64,000 bases of DNA from Eulemur rufifrons (Eukaryota; Chordata; Mammalia; Primates; Lemuridae), in the NCBI RefSeq assembly GCF_041146395.1, contig NC_090989.1, positions 51,238,501-51,302,500 of the forward strand, given 5' to 3'. Of the stretch, positions 1 through 12,414 are shown piece after piece; within the stretch, counting starts at the first letter, position 1, and every line of letters begins with the position of its first letter. Position numbers and translations under genes: made by a program. The notes below the pieces were generated by a model. It was given only the letters and a program-made list of their open reading frames with translations, was not told the DNA's origin and ran no database searches.

Positions 1-177
1 CCATTTCTTTAGTCTAAAAACCTTGGGAACACCCTTAACTTGTTTCTTTTATTTTATCTGAATACATAGATATTTATGGAGTCTTGTAGGGGCTTACTTT
101 CAAATATAGTCAGAATATACCACTTCTCCCTCCACTCCTATCACCCTGTGTTAAGCATCATTATCTGTTGACTGAAC

Positions 178-377
178 TTTTACATGAGCTTCATGCTTCT
201 ACTCTTTCCCTCCTGGTCTTCTGGCTTCTTCCTTCATCAAAGTCTCTTAGTCTAATCTTCCTTTTATAGCTAAGATGGGGATTTAAGATTCTCCCACCTC
301 CATATCTCATCACATTGGGGATTAGGGTCTCAACGTGATAACTTTAGGGGAGCCAAATAAACATTCAGTTTATAGCA
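178..377 (-). mobile_element. MLT1-type MaLR LTR fragment
   Basis: Read on the minus strand it begins TGCTATAAACTGAATGTTT and continues through 'CCTAATCCCCAATGTGATG' and 'GGAGGTGGG', the opening order of MLT1 LTRs. The homology fades toward position 180, so the 3' part is lost or too diverged. It is a non-coding solo or partial LTR of the ERVL-MaLR class, old by its divergence. Confidence 0.65.
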
Positions 378-704
378 GTGGGCTGTGTTGGGCTCCATGA
401 ACATCACTACTTAAGTTATTTCTCTTTCTGTCTTCATCTCCTCCCATGTGGCTTAAAGTTGAATTTAATTTAAATCAAAAATAAGTGTGCATACAATAAT
501 ACTAGAAAGTAAGATAAATTATTTTCACATTGTATTGAAGTTATTTTCAATTTTTCACTGTTGTATATATTACTACAACTTTGTACACATCTCTGTTTCC
601 TTACAATTTCTAAAAGTGGGTCAAAGTTTACAAACATTCGTTAGGTCCTTAAATGGTATGTTGACTAGTAACATTTTAAAAAAGTTACAACAATTTACAT
701 TACT
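378..704. other. No recognisable feature
   Basis: AT-rich sequence with short chance open frames only. No repeat family, RNA or promoter pattern was recognised. Confidence 0.4.
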
Positions 705-860
705 ATGAGACATTTGACAGTGTTTATCTTAAGACATGTAGGATTTTGATCATTAGAGAGGGAAGGAAAAACATTCCAAGCTTAATAAGTAGCATGAGCC
801 AAGATGTTGAAAGATGATAATGCAGGAATATTCAGCTAAAGGCAAACTATTGCTACATGG
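705..860 (-). mobile_element. Probable L2 LINE fragment
   Basis: Contains 'GAGGGAAGGAAAAACATTCCAAGC' -like order (about 760-783) and 'GCATGAGCCAAGATGTTGAAAG', matching the reverse complement of the L2 3' region, where a purine-rich 'AGAGCATTCCAGG' block precedes a 'GCAAAGGCCCTGAGG' block. It is highly diverged and the boundaries are soft. Confidence 0.35.
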
Positions 861-1071
861 AAAGATCTTGGAAAGAGTTTTGACTGGTGATTGAATCTGG
901 ATTCATGCAAAAAATTAATATCTATTTTGTTGTCATAATTCCCTATGACTATAGATCCGCTACTTATTACAATCATAGAAACTTTCATATTATATTGTAA
1001 AATCACAGAGACAAATTCATACATTGTAAATTCTGTGTAGACAAGGCCTATTTTATATTAATAGTTATTTC

Positions 1072-1132
1072 CAAATTACCAGTTAAGTTCCTGGCACATA
1101 GTGTGTGCTCAAAAATACTTATCGAATGAATG
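1072..1132 (+). mobile_element. L2 3' terminal fragment
   Basis: 'CCTGGCACATAGTGTGTGCTC' followed by 'AAAAATACTT..CGAATGAATGA' is the characteristic L2 end (CCTGGCACATAGTAGGCGCTCAATAAATATTTGTTGAATGAATGA). Only the last 60 bases are evident. Confidence 0.5.
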
Positions 1133-1552
1133 ACTTGAATTTGCATAAAGATAAGGGAAATACTAAATGTTAAATCTATCTTTTGGTTTTAAATCTAATT
1201 TCCCACAACACTGATTACATTTAATTATTTTGCTAATTAATGACAAGCTCAATGTCTTTTGCCATTTTAAATTGTTGTGAATTTTATGCTATTATTCAAA
1301 CTCCAAGTAATTATATTTTATCTCTACATCTTAATTCTAAATATTTTGAAATCAGGAATGATGTCTGGTTTCATTCAGCATCATATATTTTGATTAACAA
1401 ATTGATAACTTAAATATGTCCCTAAAATGTAGAAAGGAAAAAAGCAAGTGGAAAGGCAGTGATCACGTAAAAAATTCACGAGGATACCATATATCTGCAT
1501 TTCTTCTCTGAGTTTAGATCCACAAAAAATGAAAGGCCACAAAATCCAGGTA

Positions 1553-1690
1553 TGCCACTGGCTCTGGCCACAATTGACTCCATGACTTGGGGCCTATTAC
1601 TCTATTGCTATATCTGAAAAATAGGAGTAATAATGGCTATCATTATAATTATTGCAAAAATTAATTAACATATATGTCACATAGTATCCA
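1553..1690 (+). mobile_element. Probable MIR SINE
   Basis: The order 'CTCCATGACTTGGGGCC', 'TATCTGAAAAATAGGAGTAATAATGGCTATCATTATAATTATTG' follows the MIR core and tail (GTGACCTTGGGCAA..CATCTGTAAAATGGGGATAATAATAGTACCTACC). Strongly diverged. Confidence 0.4.
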
Positions 1691-4600
1691 TTGATACATG
1701 GAATTCATTAGGAGATTAAAATAAGAGAATAAGATGGAAAATCTCAGCTTTCCACTTCTATCCTCACCTCTGGAATCCCCAGGATTGCTGGATCCTGGGA
1801 AGGACTCTCTCTCTGATGTGTAAATCCTTAGACCATGAGGAATATTCCCTTCAGACCAGCCTAGACCAGCAAAGCCACAGTGCCTAATTGTCTATTTTTT
1901 TTTTAACTTTTCTGTAAATTTTGTGTATTTCATGGTGGCAGAGATCCGGTGTATACATGTGTGTATGTGTGCATGACCTGCATTATATTAGAAGACCACA
2001 AATAAAATACCAAAAACTTAGATGAACTTGAGGCTAAATTATAACTCTTTGGATTATAAAGTCCTTCCTTCCATAAGTTGAGTGTGCCAATAGTTCATAA
2101 GCCTGTAAAACGTTTAGTTTAAGTATACTGGTTGCATAAATCTTAGTAGAATGAGGCAAGTGGAAATGTGGGAGGTTGAATTCACAGAAGTTAATATGCA
2201 GGTTATTTTTTAAGAAACATGAAGACAGATTTCTACAGTGAGGATGTGGGCAGTGGGTGGTTAAAGTGGATGAAAATGTGCTTTCTATGTGTTTTCAATT
2301 GCTTCTAATCAAATCTTCAAATAAATATCTCCAGAAATAGGTATTGATTCTTGTTTACTGGTTAAGGCCAAAGACATTCATCAAAGAGGCAGATGGAGAA
2401 GACTAATTTTTGTTGTTATAGAAACACAAAGAAATAGGAGTTGGGAAGCTTATTTGCATGTCCTTGGTGTTTGCCTATGTATTTGGGATTAAGAAAATAG
2501 AAAAATATTCCCATTTTCCTTTCACGTAAAATAATAAATCTTTTACTTAAAAGCAATCTTTTTCATTATTAAGGACTTTTGTATATAAACACACAACATG
2601 CATACACATACAAACATACACATAAACACAATTATATGTGGACAAATACTTGGGAATGTATAGGTAAATAGTGTGTTTATGTACATGTATAATATTTAGT
2701 AAAAGAAAAATATAAAAAAAGAATGATTGGAATATTTTTTAGCTGTCTCTCTGGGTCAGAAATTGCTTTGTCATTCTGTCATTCTCTTCTATGTTGTACT
2801 GTTTTTTTTTTTTTTCTTTCAACTATTTGGCTTAGGTTGTTGAAGTTCTAGTTAAAAAAATTAGAATAGTTTTTAAAACTCTTGCTTCACAGTATTTCCC
2901 AACAAGTCAACAACCTTGTGAGTTTCTTCCAAATTATCCTTGTCCTAGGGGCTGAGATCTTCTGTGTACTCCCTGCTCCTCTGGCTGGTGCCAAGTCAAG
3001 GCTGTGCCAGAAGGTTAAAAAAAAAAAAAAAAACAATTAAAGTAAACTGCAGACTGCTAGCTGCAAAATTATATGACCAATGAGTCCATAAATTAACCCA
3101 AGAATTAGCAATACTTCTACAATAAACACACTAAATACCAGAACAAGATGTTTTTGCATTTAGCCATTCATCCTAAAAAGGTGTCACACACTCTTCCAAG
3201 ACTCCCTCATTAAATAAGCAGCAAGAAAGGTACAGGTCACAGCAGGGGATCACTTAACAAGGAGATTTCACACTAGGAAGAGTGTTTAAATTCACAGCAC
3301 TTGCACACTGTTTATGCTGCACTTAAATCTCAATTTTCCAATCATATCACAATTTCTATTTTTTACTTCCTTCTTTAAGCTAGAGTATTTAGGACCCTTT
3401 CTTTTTAGGATTTTAGGAATCTCCATCCATCTCACACCTTTCCGAGTTTGTGTGCCCTTCTCCACCCCTCTGACCCTTTGGATCTTTCAACAAAGTAGTT
3501 GACAATCATAATTACAATGCAAAATCGTGGTTCTGCATAAGTAATAACATAGAAATATGAATTAGGAAAGAGGATATACCTTAATCTTCATATCTTTCAT
3601 AGTTACTGTGATAACATGACTCCTAAATTTGATTACTCTTATGAGAAAAACTTTGCCTAAGGTAATCACAACCCCAATGATGCCCCTCCCAAATATATGA
3701 GGGAGAAAAGAATTTGCAAAAGTAAAAATTCTGTTTTTTAAAAAGCTTCTTATTTATTCTGTCATAAAAGTACTACATGTTTAGCATAAAAAAAGGAAAA
3801 AAATTCCATAAAGTAAACCACTGATTTTAATGTATCATCTTCTATTATTTTTCCTATACGTCAAATTCAGTAATTTTTAAAGTTGTAATAACAATTTTTT
3901 CACTGTAAGTTATAATGCTTTTCTTGTTGTGATGGGCTCTCTATGAGCATTATTTAAGTCACTGACATTGAATGCATATATTACACAAATTTTTTGTTAA
4001 ACATTGTAAGTTATTTTAAATCTTTGGCTCTGATAAATATTGCCATGTATAAACATTTTAAAGATTTGCAATATACCTATTGTTTATTCTGCCCCAAATT
4101 ATATTTATCTTTCCTCAGGAAATTGTCTACCCGCTCTAACCACTGGAATAAAATGGACAAATGTAGAGAGCCATATTTTAATGCTCCTGATTTCTCCATT
4201 CATAGTGATTATTTTAGGTTGGAAACCCGCACCAAGGCAGATAAGAATCTCCCCTGCTCATAGTAGACTGCCCCAGAGGTGGGCGCCTGAGTAAAGCTGA
4301 GTGCCTTTCCTTAGGATTTTTAACAGTGTGTCAAAAAGAGCAATTCGGTTCCTCTTTAGTAGTGGAAAATGAAGCTCTCAGGTTGCCACCATCAGTGTTC
4401 CCCACTTCACGGAAGAATCTGCTCAGCACAAAAGAAAGACAAAGCAGATATTAAGAGCAAGTTACTGATGGCAGCAATATCAGTTTGGGTTTTTGTTTTC
4501 ACTGCAGCCCAGCCTGTTACATGTGTCTTCCAAGGAATGCTGCTTTTAGCCTAAGTTTGCTAAAGTAGAATTTCTATTCTTGTAACCAATAAAGTGCTGA

Positions 4601-5101
4601 CAAATACAATATATACAGCTTCTAATTTATTCAGGAATGTAAAAAAGGGGTTGTTATAAATATACCTATCAGCATTTAATATTTTCACTAAAATTTCATT
4701 TGATCTTTTCAGCATTTCATTATTTGTGTGATTGAACACAAGTAATTACTTTGTGTTATTTGGTATACAATTTTACTGTGATTTGCATTCTTTAGCATCA
4801 TAAAGTACATTTATTATTATTTTTCATTTAATGCATTTTTCCTAAATTTAACCTTGTCAGGAATTCAAATCATAACTTTTGCTTTTTTTGTGGATGATAA
4901 AATGGTGACTATTTTGGACATTCTGAATCAGTTTATTTAGAAGAATCTCTTTTATAGTATATAAAGTAGGGTTTTTCTTTGAGATCACATCTGAAAGTAC
5001 TTATTTTAGTATAACAGTTGAGTTTATCTACTGTTATAGATATGGTAGACATGTTTGAAGTTCTATTATATTATTTTATTGTGACTTCTCTTTTTATGTC
5101 T
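1691..5101. other. Unassigned AT-rich DNA
   Basis: About 3.4 kb in which no gene or firm repeat was recognised. It holds short homopolymer runs (T near 2801-2815, A near 3017-3034) and an A/C-rich tract near 2588-2635. A 'CCAATAAAGTGCTGAC' motif near 4587 resembles a polyadenylation signal, but no upstream coding body supports a transcript end. Confidence 0.4.
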
Positions 5102-5116
5102 ATAAACATCTTTCAC

Positions 5117-5459
5117 GGCCGGGCGCGGTGGCTCACACCTGTAATCCTAGCACTCTGGGAGGCCGAGGCGGGTGGATCGCTCAAGGTCAGGAGTTCGAGA
5201 TCAGCCTGAGCAATAGCGAGACCTCGTCTCTACTAAAAATAGAAAAAAAATTATCTGGCCAACTACAACATTTATATAGAAAAAATTAGCCGGGCATGGT
5301 GGCGCATGCCTGTAGTCCCAGCTATTCGGGAGGCTGAGGTGGTAGGATCACTTAAGCCCAGGAGTTTGAGGTTGCTGTGAGCTAGGCTGATGCCACGGCA
5401 CTCATTCTAGCCCGGGCAACAAAGCGAGACTCTGTCTCAAAAAAAAAAATAAATAAAAA
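5117..5459 (+). mobile_element. Strepsirrhine-type dimeric Alu SINE
   Basis: Begins GGCCGGGCGCGGTGGCTCA. The left arm runs to about 5250 and contains the RNA polymerase III A/B-box region. After an A/T-rich linker, the right arm starts GCCGGGCATGGTGGCGCATG and ends in an A-rich tail with AAATAAAT. It is flanked by a perfect 15-bp direct repeat ATAAACATCTTTCAC at 5102-5116 and 5460-5474, the signature of L1-mediated insertion. 'TCCTAGCACTCTGGGAGG' and the long linker are lemur-type diagnostics as I know them. Confidence 0.97.
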
Positions 5460-5474
5460 ATAAACATCTTTCAC

Positions 5475-5975
5475 CTTGTGATTTGTTTGGCTTCATGTAC
5501 ATGTGCATGCTTATCTGTGCTGCATGCCATACATTCATGGTGCATTTATGACAATGAAGATGATTTGTATTTTTTGTTATAGTGGTTATCTTTTTCAAGA
5601 TACCTCTAATCTCCTCTTTCTTGGGACTTGGTTAATTTTTCTCCACAAACAATGACATTAGCATATTTCTTCTTCTTCTCTTCTCCTTGCTCTTAATCCC
5701 ACCATTTGATTTTAGTCGATGCATTGTTTTTGTTAATGTTTGTTTACCTTTGTATACTTAAACAAATTTATGTCTATTAATTTACTTTTATCTCTAAATA
5801 ATAGATCTGGTCACTCCTCCAGCTCTTAAAATTGAGAAAATCAGCATTTGTAGCTTACCTCCATTCCCTACGTGCTCTTTTCCTCCTAAGTTCAGTTAAT
5901 TACACTATTTTTATTAGTTATACTATCAGAGTATGTGACATTGTTTAATATGTTGTGGACTTTAGTTTCTATATT
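5475..5975. other. No recognisable feature
   Basis: T-rich unassigned sequence between a SINE and an L1 tail. Confidence 0.4.
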
Positions 5976-7065
5976 ATTTTAATTTTTTTTATTTTTGATA
6001 TAGTTGTATATTATTTATGGGGTACATGTGAAATCTTGTTATATGTATAGAATGTGTAATAATTAATTTAGGGTATCCATCACCCAAGTATTTTTCATTT
6101 CTGTGTGTTGGTTACATTTCAAGTCATTTCTTCTAGTTATTTTGATAAATTCTATACATTATTGTTAACTATAGTTACTCTGCTATCAAATATTAGAATG
6201 TATTGTTTTTATCTAACTGTATGTTTGTACCCATTAACCAACTTCTATTTATCCCCCATGCCCCATACATCATTCCCAGTCTCTGGTATCTATCATTCCA
6301 CTTTCTACCTCCATGTCGTCTACTTTTTAAGCTCTCACATATGAGTGAGAACATGCAATATTTGTCTTTCTGTGTCTGATTTATTTCACTTAACATAATA
6401 ACCTCCAGATTCATCCATGCTGCTGCAAAAGACATGATTTCATTCTTTTTTATGGCCAAATAGTATACCATTGGGTATATATACCACATTTGTTTTGTCC
6501 ATTCATCCATTGGTGGACACTTAGGTTGATTCCATATCTTTGCTATCATGAATAGTGCTGCAATGAACGTGGAAGTGCATATATCCCTTTGATATACTGA
6601 TTTCTTTTCCTTTGGATAGATATCCAGTACTGCGATTTCTAGATGGTATGGTATAATATTTTTAGGGTTTTTTTTTTTTAAAGAAATCTCCATATTGTTC
6701 TCCTAGTGGCTGTAATAATTTACATCCCCACCAACTGTGTACAAGAGTCCCCTTTTCTCTACATCCTTGCCAACATCTGTTATTTTTCTGTCTTTTTAAT
6801 GATATCCATTTTAACTGAAGAAATAGTATATTTCTTTGTGGTTTTGATTTGCATTTCCCTGATGATTAGTGATGCTGAGCATTTTTTCATATATTTTTTG
6901 GCCATCTTTATGTCTTCTTTTGAGAAATGTATCTATTCACATCTTTTGCCCATTTTTAATGGGATTATTTGTTTTTTTACTATTGAGTTGTTTTTTTTTT
7001 TTTATTTCTCATATGTTCTGGATACTAGTCCCCTGTTGGATGAGTAGTTTCACAATAAATATAGT
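5976..7065 (-). mobile_element. Old L1 3' part (3' UTR and ORF2 end)
   Basis: On the plus strand it carries the reverse complement of the mammalian L1 tail: 'TTATGGGGTACATGTGAAAT', 'GGGTATCCATCACCCAAGTA', 'ATGAGTGAGAACATGCAATAT', 'TCATCCATGCTGCTGCAAA', and the 'GGTTTTGATTTGCATTTCCC' segment of ORF2. It is an older L1 lineage (L1M/L1PB-like) than the lemur-type L1 at 12955. The longest frame, 6193-6693 minus, reads into the ORF2 C-terminus and then the 3' UTR, so it is not a gene. Confidence 0.9.
6193..6693 (-). pseudogene. Decayed L1 ORF2 C-terminal remnant
   Basis: This 166-codon frame contains 'WNQPKCPPMDEWTKQMWYIY' and 'AIKKNEIMSFAAAWMNLEVI', the conserved C-terminal tract of L1 ORF2p, which lies downstream of the reverse transcriptase domain. 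The frame starts at an accidental methionine and its last third is 3' UTR sequence. Endonuclease and reverse transcriptase domains are absent, so no activity is possible. This is the longest open frame in the window. Confidence 0.85.
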
Positions 7066-7189
7066 CAATGCTTACCACCAGCTCTTTTGTTATAATTTGT
7101 TAAGTTTTCTCTTGGTTAGTTGAAGCTTGTCTTCTGGTAGAATAATGAAAAGGGTTTATGGGACAAATATACTCTGAATACTGCATGTT

Positions 7190-7780
7190 CAACATTATTT
7201 ATCTGCTGCCTGTATACATAATAATGTATGGGCTGAATATAAATTTCTTTGGCACTCTTTCCTTAAAAATTTTGTGGGTTTTATTCCACAGCATTTATGA
7301 GTTGAAAATTTCAGTGGAGAAGTCAGAAGCAAGACTACTTTTCCCCCACCATAAATGATTTGATATTTTTGTCTGGCTGCTACCCAAATATTTTATTCAT
7401 CTGTTAAGTATTGTAATTTTTTTGTGATACGTCTTTGTGTTTATATTTCTTCGGAGTTTTTTCTAGACTGCAGGTAACCATTCTATATATTGTATAAGTC
7501 CTTTTTAATTTGGGAGAAGATTTCTTGACTTATACCTTTAATATTTTTTCTCTCATTACTTTGGTTTGCTTCCTTAGAGATATACATTTTCATATATTGA
7601 CATTTTTTTGCTTGTCTTCCATTTCATTTATTTTCTTTATAACTCTTTTAAACTTTTTATTAACTCTTTTCATTTTTATCTTCTACTTATTATTTTCCCC
7701 CAAAGAACATCTTTTCTCCTTGTGTGGCTTATTTCCTTCTTTTCAAAGATGATTTTAATTTTGTTCTCCATCCTACCTCC
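7190..7780 (-). mobile_element. Possible L1 ORF1-region remnant
   Basis: The plus strand shows an order like that of the complement of older L1 ORF1: 'TTTCAGTGGAGAAGTCAGAAGC' (7309-7330), then a leucine/serine-rich T-rich tract with 'GGGAGAAGATTTCTTGACTTATACC' order and 'TTTCTCTCATTACTTTGG'. Similarity is weak and the T-richness could inflate it. If real, either an ORF1 piece lies directly beside an ORF2 end, implying a large internal deletion, or two separate L1 fragments abut. Confidence 0.35.
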
Positions 7781-8639
7781 CAAGATCCACCTACTTGAGA
7801 CTAAAGTCAAAAGTATTACAAAAACTAGAGTGCATAGTGCCCAAAGTTCTGTAAATACATAATCAAGTTCAGAAGTTTTGCCATCTATATTTTTATTTTT
7901 TATTTTTTGCTTCATATATGATAATATATAGCCAGCCATTTGACCATGATTTTTATCTGCTCTGAACAATAGATTTCTTGTATTTTCATTGTTTGACTTT
8001 TTCTTTTTCCTTTTCTCCTGTACTCTTTTTTGCTTGTGTTATTTTTTTTCTAAATTTCAAGTTAATTCCTTTAATTTTTTAATCATTGAAAGAGTTAGTT
8101 ATTTTTATACTATCTAGTTATAGGAGATTCAGATTGGTGAAGAAAGAAAAATGTAATTACAAATAAAATGGTGTACTTTCCTCTTTAAAGCCAGTCTACT
8201 TTGAGTCCTTAGCAGCAAAGAGTGGAAAAGAGCATTAGATAAGTAATGAATCATTACAATTTAGAACTTTATATAGATAACTCCTTCCAAATGAAGAGCA
8301 TCTACACATTTGATTTTGTAAGACCAGTACTCAATACCAGGAGTAAACAGGCATGAGAGCATAAGTTTCACTATTACCTAAGTTTACACTTTATCAATTA
8401 AAACAAAAACCAGAGAAATAACATAATATTTCCATGGCTTTTGGTGATCTTCCCATAGCCATTGCACAGGGGCAATGCCTACACAATTATAGGGTAAGTG
8501 ATCTAAGCTCAAAATATCCCCCTGCTCCCAAGCTGCTGTTGATTAGAGAGAATCTGAATTTTAATATTACCCAGACTAGGGAAAGTGGGAATTAAATCTT
8601 GGTAGGTAAATTTATAATTTCAAATGGAGTAATAAGACC
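7781..8639. other. Unassigned T-rich DNA
   Basis: No gene, RNA or confident repeat seen. Runs of T and TTTTC dominate 7880-8080. Confidence 0.35.
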
Positions 8640-8850
8640 TTACATTTACATTGCAGTTACATTTTATAAAGTAATGTTTCTTGCTCACTTCATTTCACTT
8701 TCAAAATCTCCTGAAAAGTAGGCATCATTATTCATGGCTTATAGATATAGAAGAACATATTCATAGATGCTATGTCTTCATTCATGTTTCACTCTAAACT
8801 AGTGTAAGAGCTCAGATGTGAACTCCAGGGTTCTTATCTTTTCCTTGATA
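8640..8850 (-). mobile_element. Probable MIR SINE
   Basis: The complementary order of MIR is visible: 'TTCACTTTCAAAATCTCCTGAAAAGTAGGCATCATTATTC' then 'GAGCTCAGATGTGAACTCCAGGGTTC', corresponding to MIR 'CTCACAACAACCCTATGAGGTAGGTATTATTA' and 'GGGATTCGAACCCAGG'. Diverged. Confidence 0.45.
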
Positions 8851-9064
8851 GTACAGATGTTAAAAGTATCACATGAGTAGTGCAAGAGAATATGTGAGGG
8901 TAATAAGGTAAGAGTGATGTTTTAAAGTCAAGTCATGTTTCACTAGGACTGGGTTATATCCATTTTTTAATGCTGATTCTATAAAATTATAGTCTTTAAC
9001 ATTGGGAGTAACTTTAAGGGATTTTTGAAAAGACATTTTAAAGCCAAGCCCCATTCCTTCAGGA

Positions 9065-9170
9065 AAATAAGGACTATTGTTACTAATAAAGCAACTTGGA
9101 AAAACTAAGGCTCAAAGAATTTGAATGGTCTATGCACTAGTAAGTGGAGACTGAAACCTTGGGTATTTTA
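9065..9170 (-). mobile_element. Possible MIR SINE
   Basis: 'AACTAAGGCTCAAAGAATTTGAATGGTCTATGCACTAGTAAGTGGAGACTGAAACC' follows MIR complement 'GAAACTGAGGC..AGTTAAGTAACTTGCCCAAGGTC..CTAGTAAGTGGCAGAGCCGGGATTCGAACC'. Confidence 0.4.
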
Positions 9171-9679
9171 TTTCAATAAAACAAGATAAAATATGTCATA
9201 TCTTTTAACCAAATTACAAAAATATATTCCTACACTTAACATTTAGATTATCTCTTGTTAATATTTTAGGTTTTAAGGAAGACTTGGAAAGAAGAGGTGG
9301 AAGATTTTTCTAACTAAATGTAATTTAAACTAACAGACTGGACGATTTAACCCTGCAATCAATCTATTTGTGTTTAAATACAGTTTTTTTCTTAAGATGG
9401 AGAGGGAAAAAACAAAAATAAAAAAAACCCCACAAAACTCTTCCTGAAAAATTCTTATAGATTAAATAAAAATGAATCAGAAGCATAACAATAAATATGT
9501 CCTTATATTAGTTGAAAAATGTCAATAAGAGGAGAAATACTAGAAGCAAAAAAATTGTCTTGGATCTCCAAGCCATGAAGAACACGTCTAAAATTTTTAA
9601 GGAAAGTCTAAATAGAAGCTCTTATTATTTCTTTCCCAATTTCTTTTCTCCAAAAAGGAGACAGTAGCAATATCCCTAC

Positions 9680-9790
9680 TACAAAGACTGTCACAAACTC
9701 TAAATGAGATCATTTAAGTAAAGCACTTGGTACAATTTCAGGCACATAGAAAGCACTTGATAAATGTTAATTGTTGTTGTTCATTTCTTT
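9680..9790 (+). mobile_element. MIR SINE 3' half
   Basis: 'AAATGAGATCATTTAAGTAAAGCACTTGGTACAATTTCAGGCACATAGAAAGCACTTGATAAATGTTAATTGTTGTT' parallels the MIR 3' half (TTAAATGAGTTAATACATGTAAAGCGCTTAGAACAGTGCCTGGCACATAGTAAGCGCTCAATAAATGTT). Confidence 0.7.
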
Positions 9791-11990
9791 TTCCTTATAA
9801 AAATGCAGAACATATTGTGCCTTATAAAAAAGGACAGATCCTGGGGGAAATGGTGGCATTTCTGCCTTGTTCAATAAACACATGTAACAAGCTGCTCTTC
9901 AGACATTCTGGTCTTCAGTCAAAGCCTCATGTTATTTAGATATCCCTATGTTTGTAGGTCTTTGCACTTTTTTCTCTCTTTGTGTCTCTCTGAATATTCC
10001 CCAACCTTATCTTTTTCCTTGTGTTGTATGTTCGAGAGATCTTTTAGTATATCTATTACATCTGTAGTAGTATAGTAAAGGCTAGTTTTGGTTTGGACCA
10101 TTAGTCTCTATATCAAACACACAGATATAATGCCATGATCTTTCAAATACAATGTTCAAATGCAGTTCTTTGGAATCCTGTGGTTTAGCAGTGGTGCCCA
10201 TTGGGCAACTGGGGTGAGGAAAATAGGAGTTGGGGTGAACCATCCACAAATAGATCCAAGAAAGAATGGGCTCTTGCCCTACCATCCTCAGTTTGATTTG
10301 TTGTATATATTAGAGTTCATATCACATTGCTACCCTAACTTAAAGTAGTAAATAAAATATTGAAGTTTAAGAATAGAAGAGCTGTTTTTCCGGAAGTGAG
10401 ACTATTAGACTCCCTTAAAACAAAATACATTGGATATGATATGCTCTTCTTACCTTTAGAATCATTTCCTATAGTCATCAGTGCCTGTAATTGTGAATCT
10501 ACTTCATTGAGAACACATTTATCTTCTGTGTCTCTTACCTTTATGGATCCTGTGAGTTCTTCTAGTAAACACTTCTCACAAATAGCTAATCAATATATTA
10601 AATTCTCCACATTGAAAAGTTTGGCTATGGGGCAGCCCAAAGTGTATCAACATGCTGACATAACATTTTTACCCTACTATCTCCCAACTCTTTCTTATGT
10701 ATCCATACATGTAATAGATACACATAATGGCTATGAAGTTATCCATAGAATTGCCATAATTTAATTGTACAAAATATCATGGTTAGTATAACATTTGTTT
10801 CTTATAGAAAACAAGCATGTCTTCCACTACAGAGATTATTGTCATCCTAAATTTTGAACTAGGTTTTATTTAAACTTGAAATTTAAAAAGCAGTGACTTA
10901 GTAAAACACCCTGGTTACAATGATTGGTCCTCATATGGCCTGAGACTGTTTTTAATAACAAATCTGTTATGAATATATGATGACATGAAGTTGAACAGTA
11001 AAGATTTGTGGAGGGAAGTGGCAATTCTATAAAGCTGCTTTAAATGACATCGTCTTTGGTACAGATGCCAGAGACAGTTACAAAATGCTTCAAGCAGTGA
11101 GTGCATTTCCCAATCATTAGTCGCCTGTTTGATCATTTCCGTCTCAACTTACTTCAATTCCAGATCAAGACTTCATGTGCCCATGCTATAAAATACACTA
11201 GCATCATTTTTAACTTCACACCTAAAATAGGCAATATGTAAAAATGAAACATAAGGAGCTATTTAAAATACTCAGAGTATTATGCACATATGATTGGATA
11301 AGACAAGATGATGGCTCTTCTTAATTTTCAAAAATATGCATAGATGTACAGAAGATTATTGGCAGAATCTAACTTTACAAATCTGAATGTTAATATTATT
11401 CAGGTAACTTCTATCCTGGACTCTCATTCTTTTCCCTAAACCTTATAGTACAAGGATTCTGCCAATAGTATTTTGGAAGGACAGAAATAAAAAGAAAGGC
11501 AAATAAAAGAAAAAAATACTTTTAAAATTAATAAAAACCTAGTTGTATATTTTTAAAATTTGCTAAAAATTTAATAAATTTTTAATAAAACAGATAAAGG
11601 ATATATCTAAAATTACAGAATATGTGCATATGTTGAGGGTACACTCACATGCAGTGAACTCAGCTTGTCTATAAATTGAACTAATTACTATAATTGAAGC
11701 TCTAGGGAAGCTGGAGTCTGTGATTTCCATCAATAGGCATGGATATAATTAACCAATAACTATGGAGGATGTGGTTCTACAAAGTTACAGATTTTTTTTT
11801 AGCATCTGCTAGAAGCACATCTGTTGTGCTATATGCTATGATTAACAATCCAATACACTTTAAAATATTTACATAAGGTTTGACTTCTATAAGTTTACAT
11901 ACTTATAAAACCACCATGATTTTCCTTCCCTTGCTTTGAGAAGTCTTTCCTTTGCTCTAATTTATCCAATTACTTATATCACTTTACCTT
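9791..11990. other. Unassigned DNA, no gene
   Basis: About 2.2 kb without recognisable repeat or gene. A 134-codon frame at 10360-10764 plus has no recognisable motif and is of the length expected by chance in AT-rich DNA of this size. Confidence 0.4.
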
Positions 11991-12022
<32 letters not shown>

Positions 12023-12057
12023 TGCACACGTGCGCGCGCGCACACACACACACACAC
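11991..12057. repeat. Compound (CA)n-(CG)n-(CA)n microsatellite
   Basis: Strict alternation of pyrimidine and purine for 66 bases (11991-12056): CA repeats, an ATATA/ATG interruption, a GTGCGCGCGCGC core near 12030-12041, then CA repeats again. Confidence 0.98.
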
Positions 12058-12414
12058 TCTTCTTAATGTAATATATACCAAACCAAGCACAATAAGAGCT
12101 CATCAAAAGGCTGCCAGGTGTCTAGATGAGATCTTCTATTTCAGTGTACATCTTCATTTATTAATAATTAAACATCAGACTAGACATTATAGACTTTGGA
12201 ATCTCTCAAATTTGCAAGGACTCACATGCATATACAAAACTCTTTTGTGAACATGATCAGTCATTATCTATATTCAATACATCTGTATTTGTCTTCTACG
12301 TCATTAGCCATGAATAAAAACTTTCATTATGTATTTTTATTCCATAGGAGTCTGGGCGAAGTAAGTCATCTGATTTCTCTTCCGCCCCACTTCCTTTCCC
12401 AGATCTTAAATATA

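Noticed and set aside
4580..4610. Possible 3' end of a transcript (AATAAA followed by T/G-rich DNA)
   Set aside because: No coding or pseudogene body upstream and no A tail. AATAAA occurs often by chance here.
6193..6693. Longest frame, 166 codons, as a host gene
   Set aside because: It is the L1 ORF2 C-terminus read into the L1 3' UTR.
10360..10764. 134-codon open frame that could be a gene
   Set aside because: No recognisable motif, no start context, polyadenylation or splice support. Roughly one frame of this length is expected by chance in 64 kb of AT-rich DNA read in six frames.
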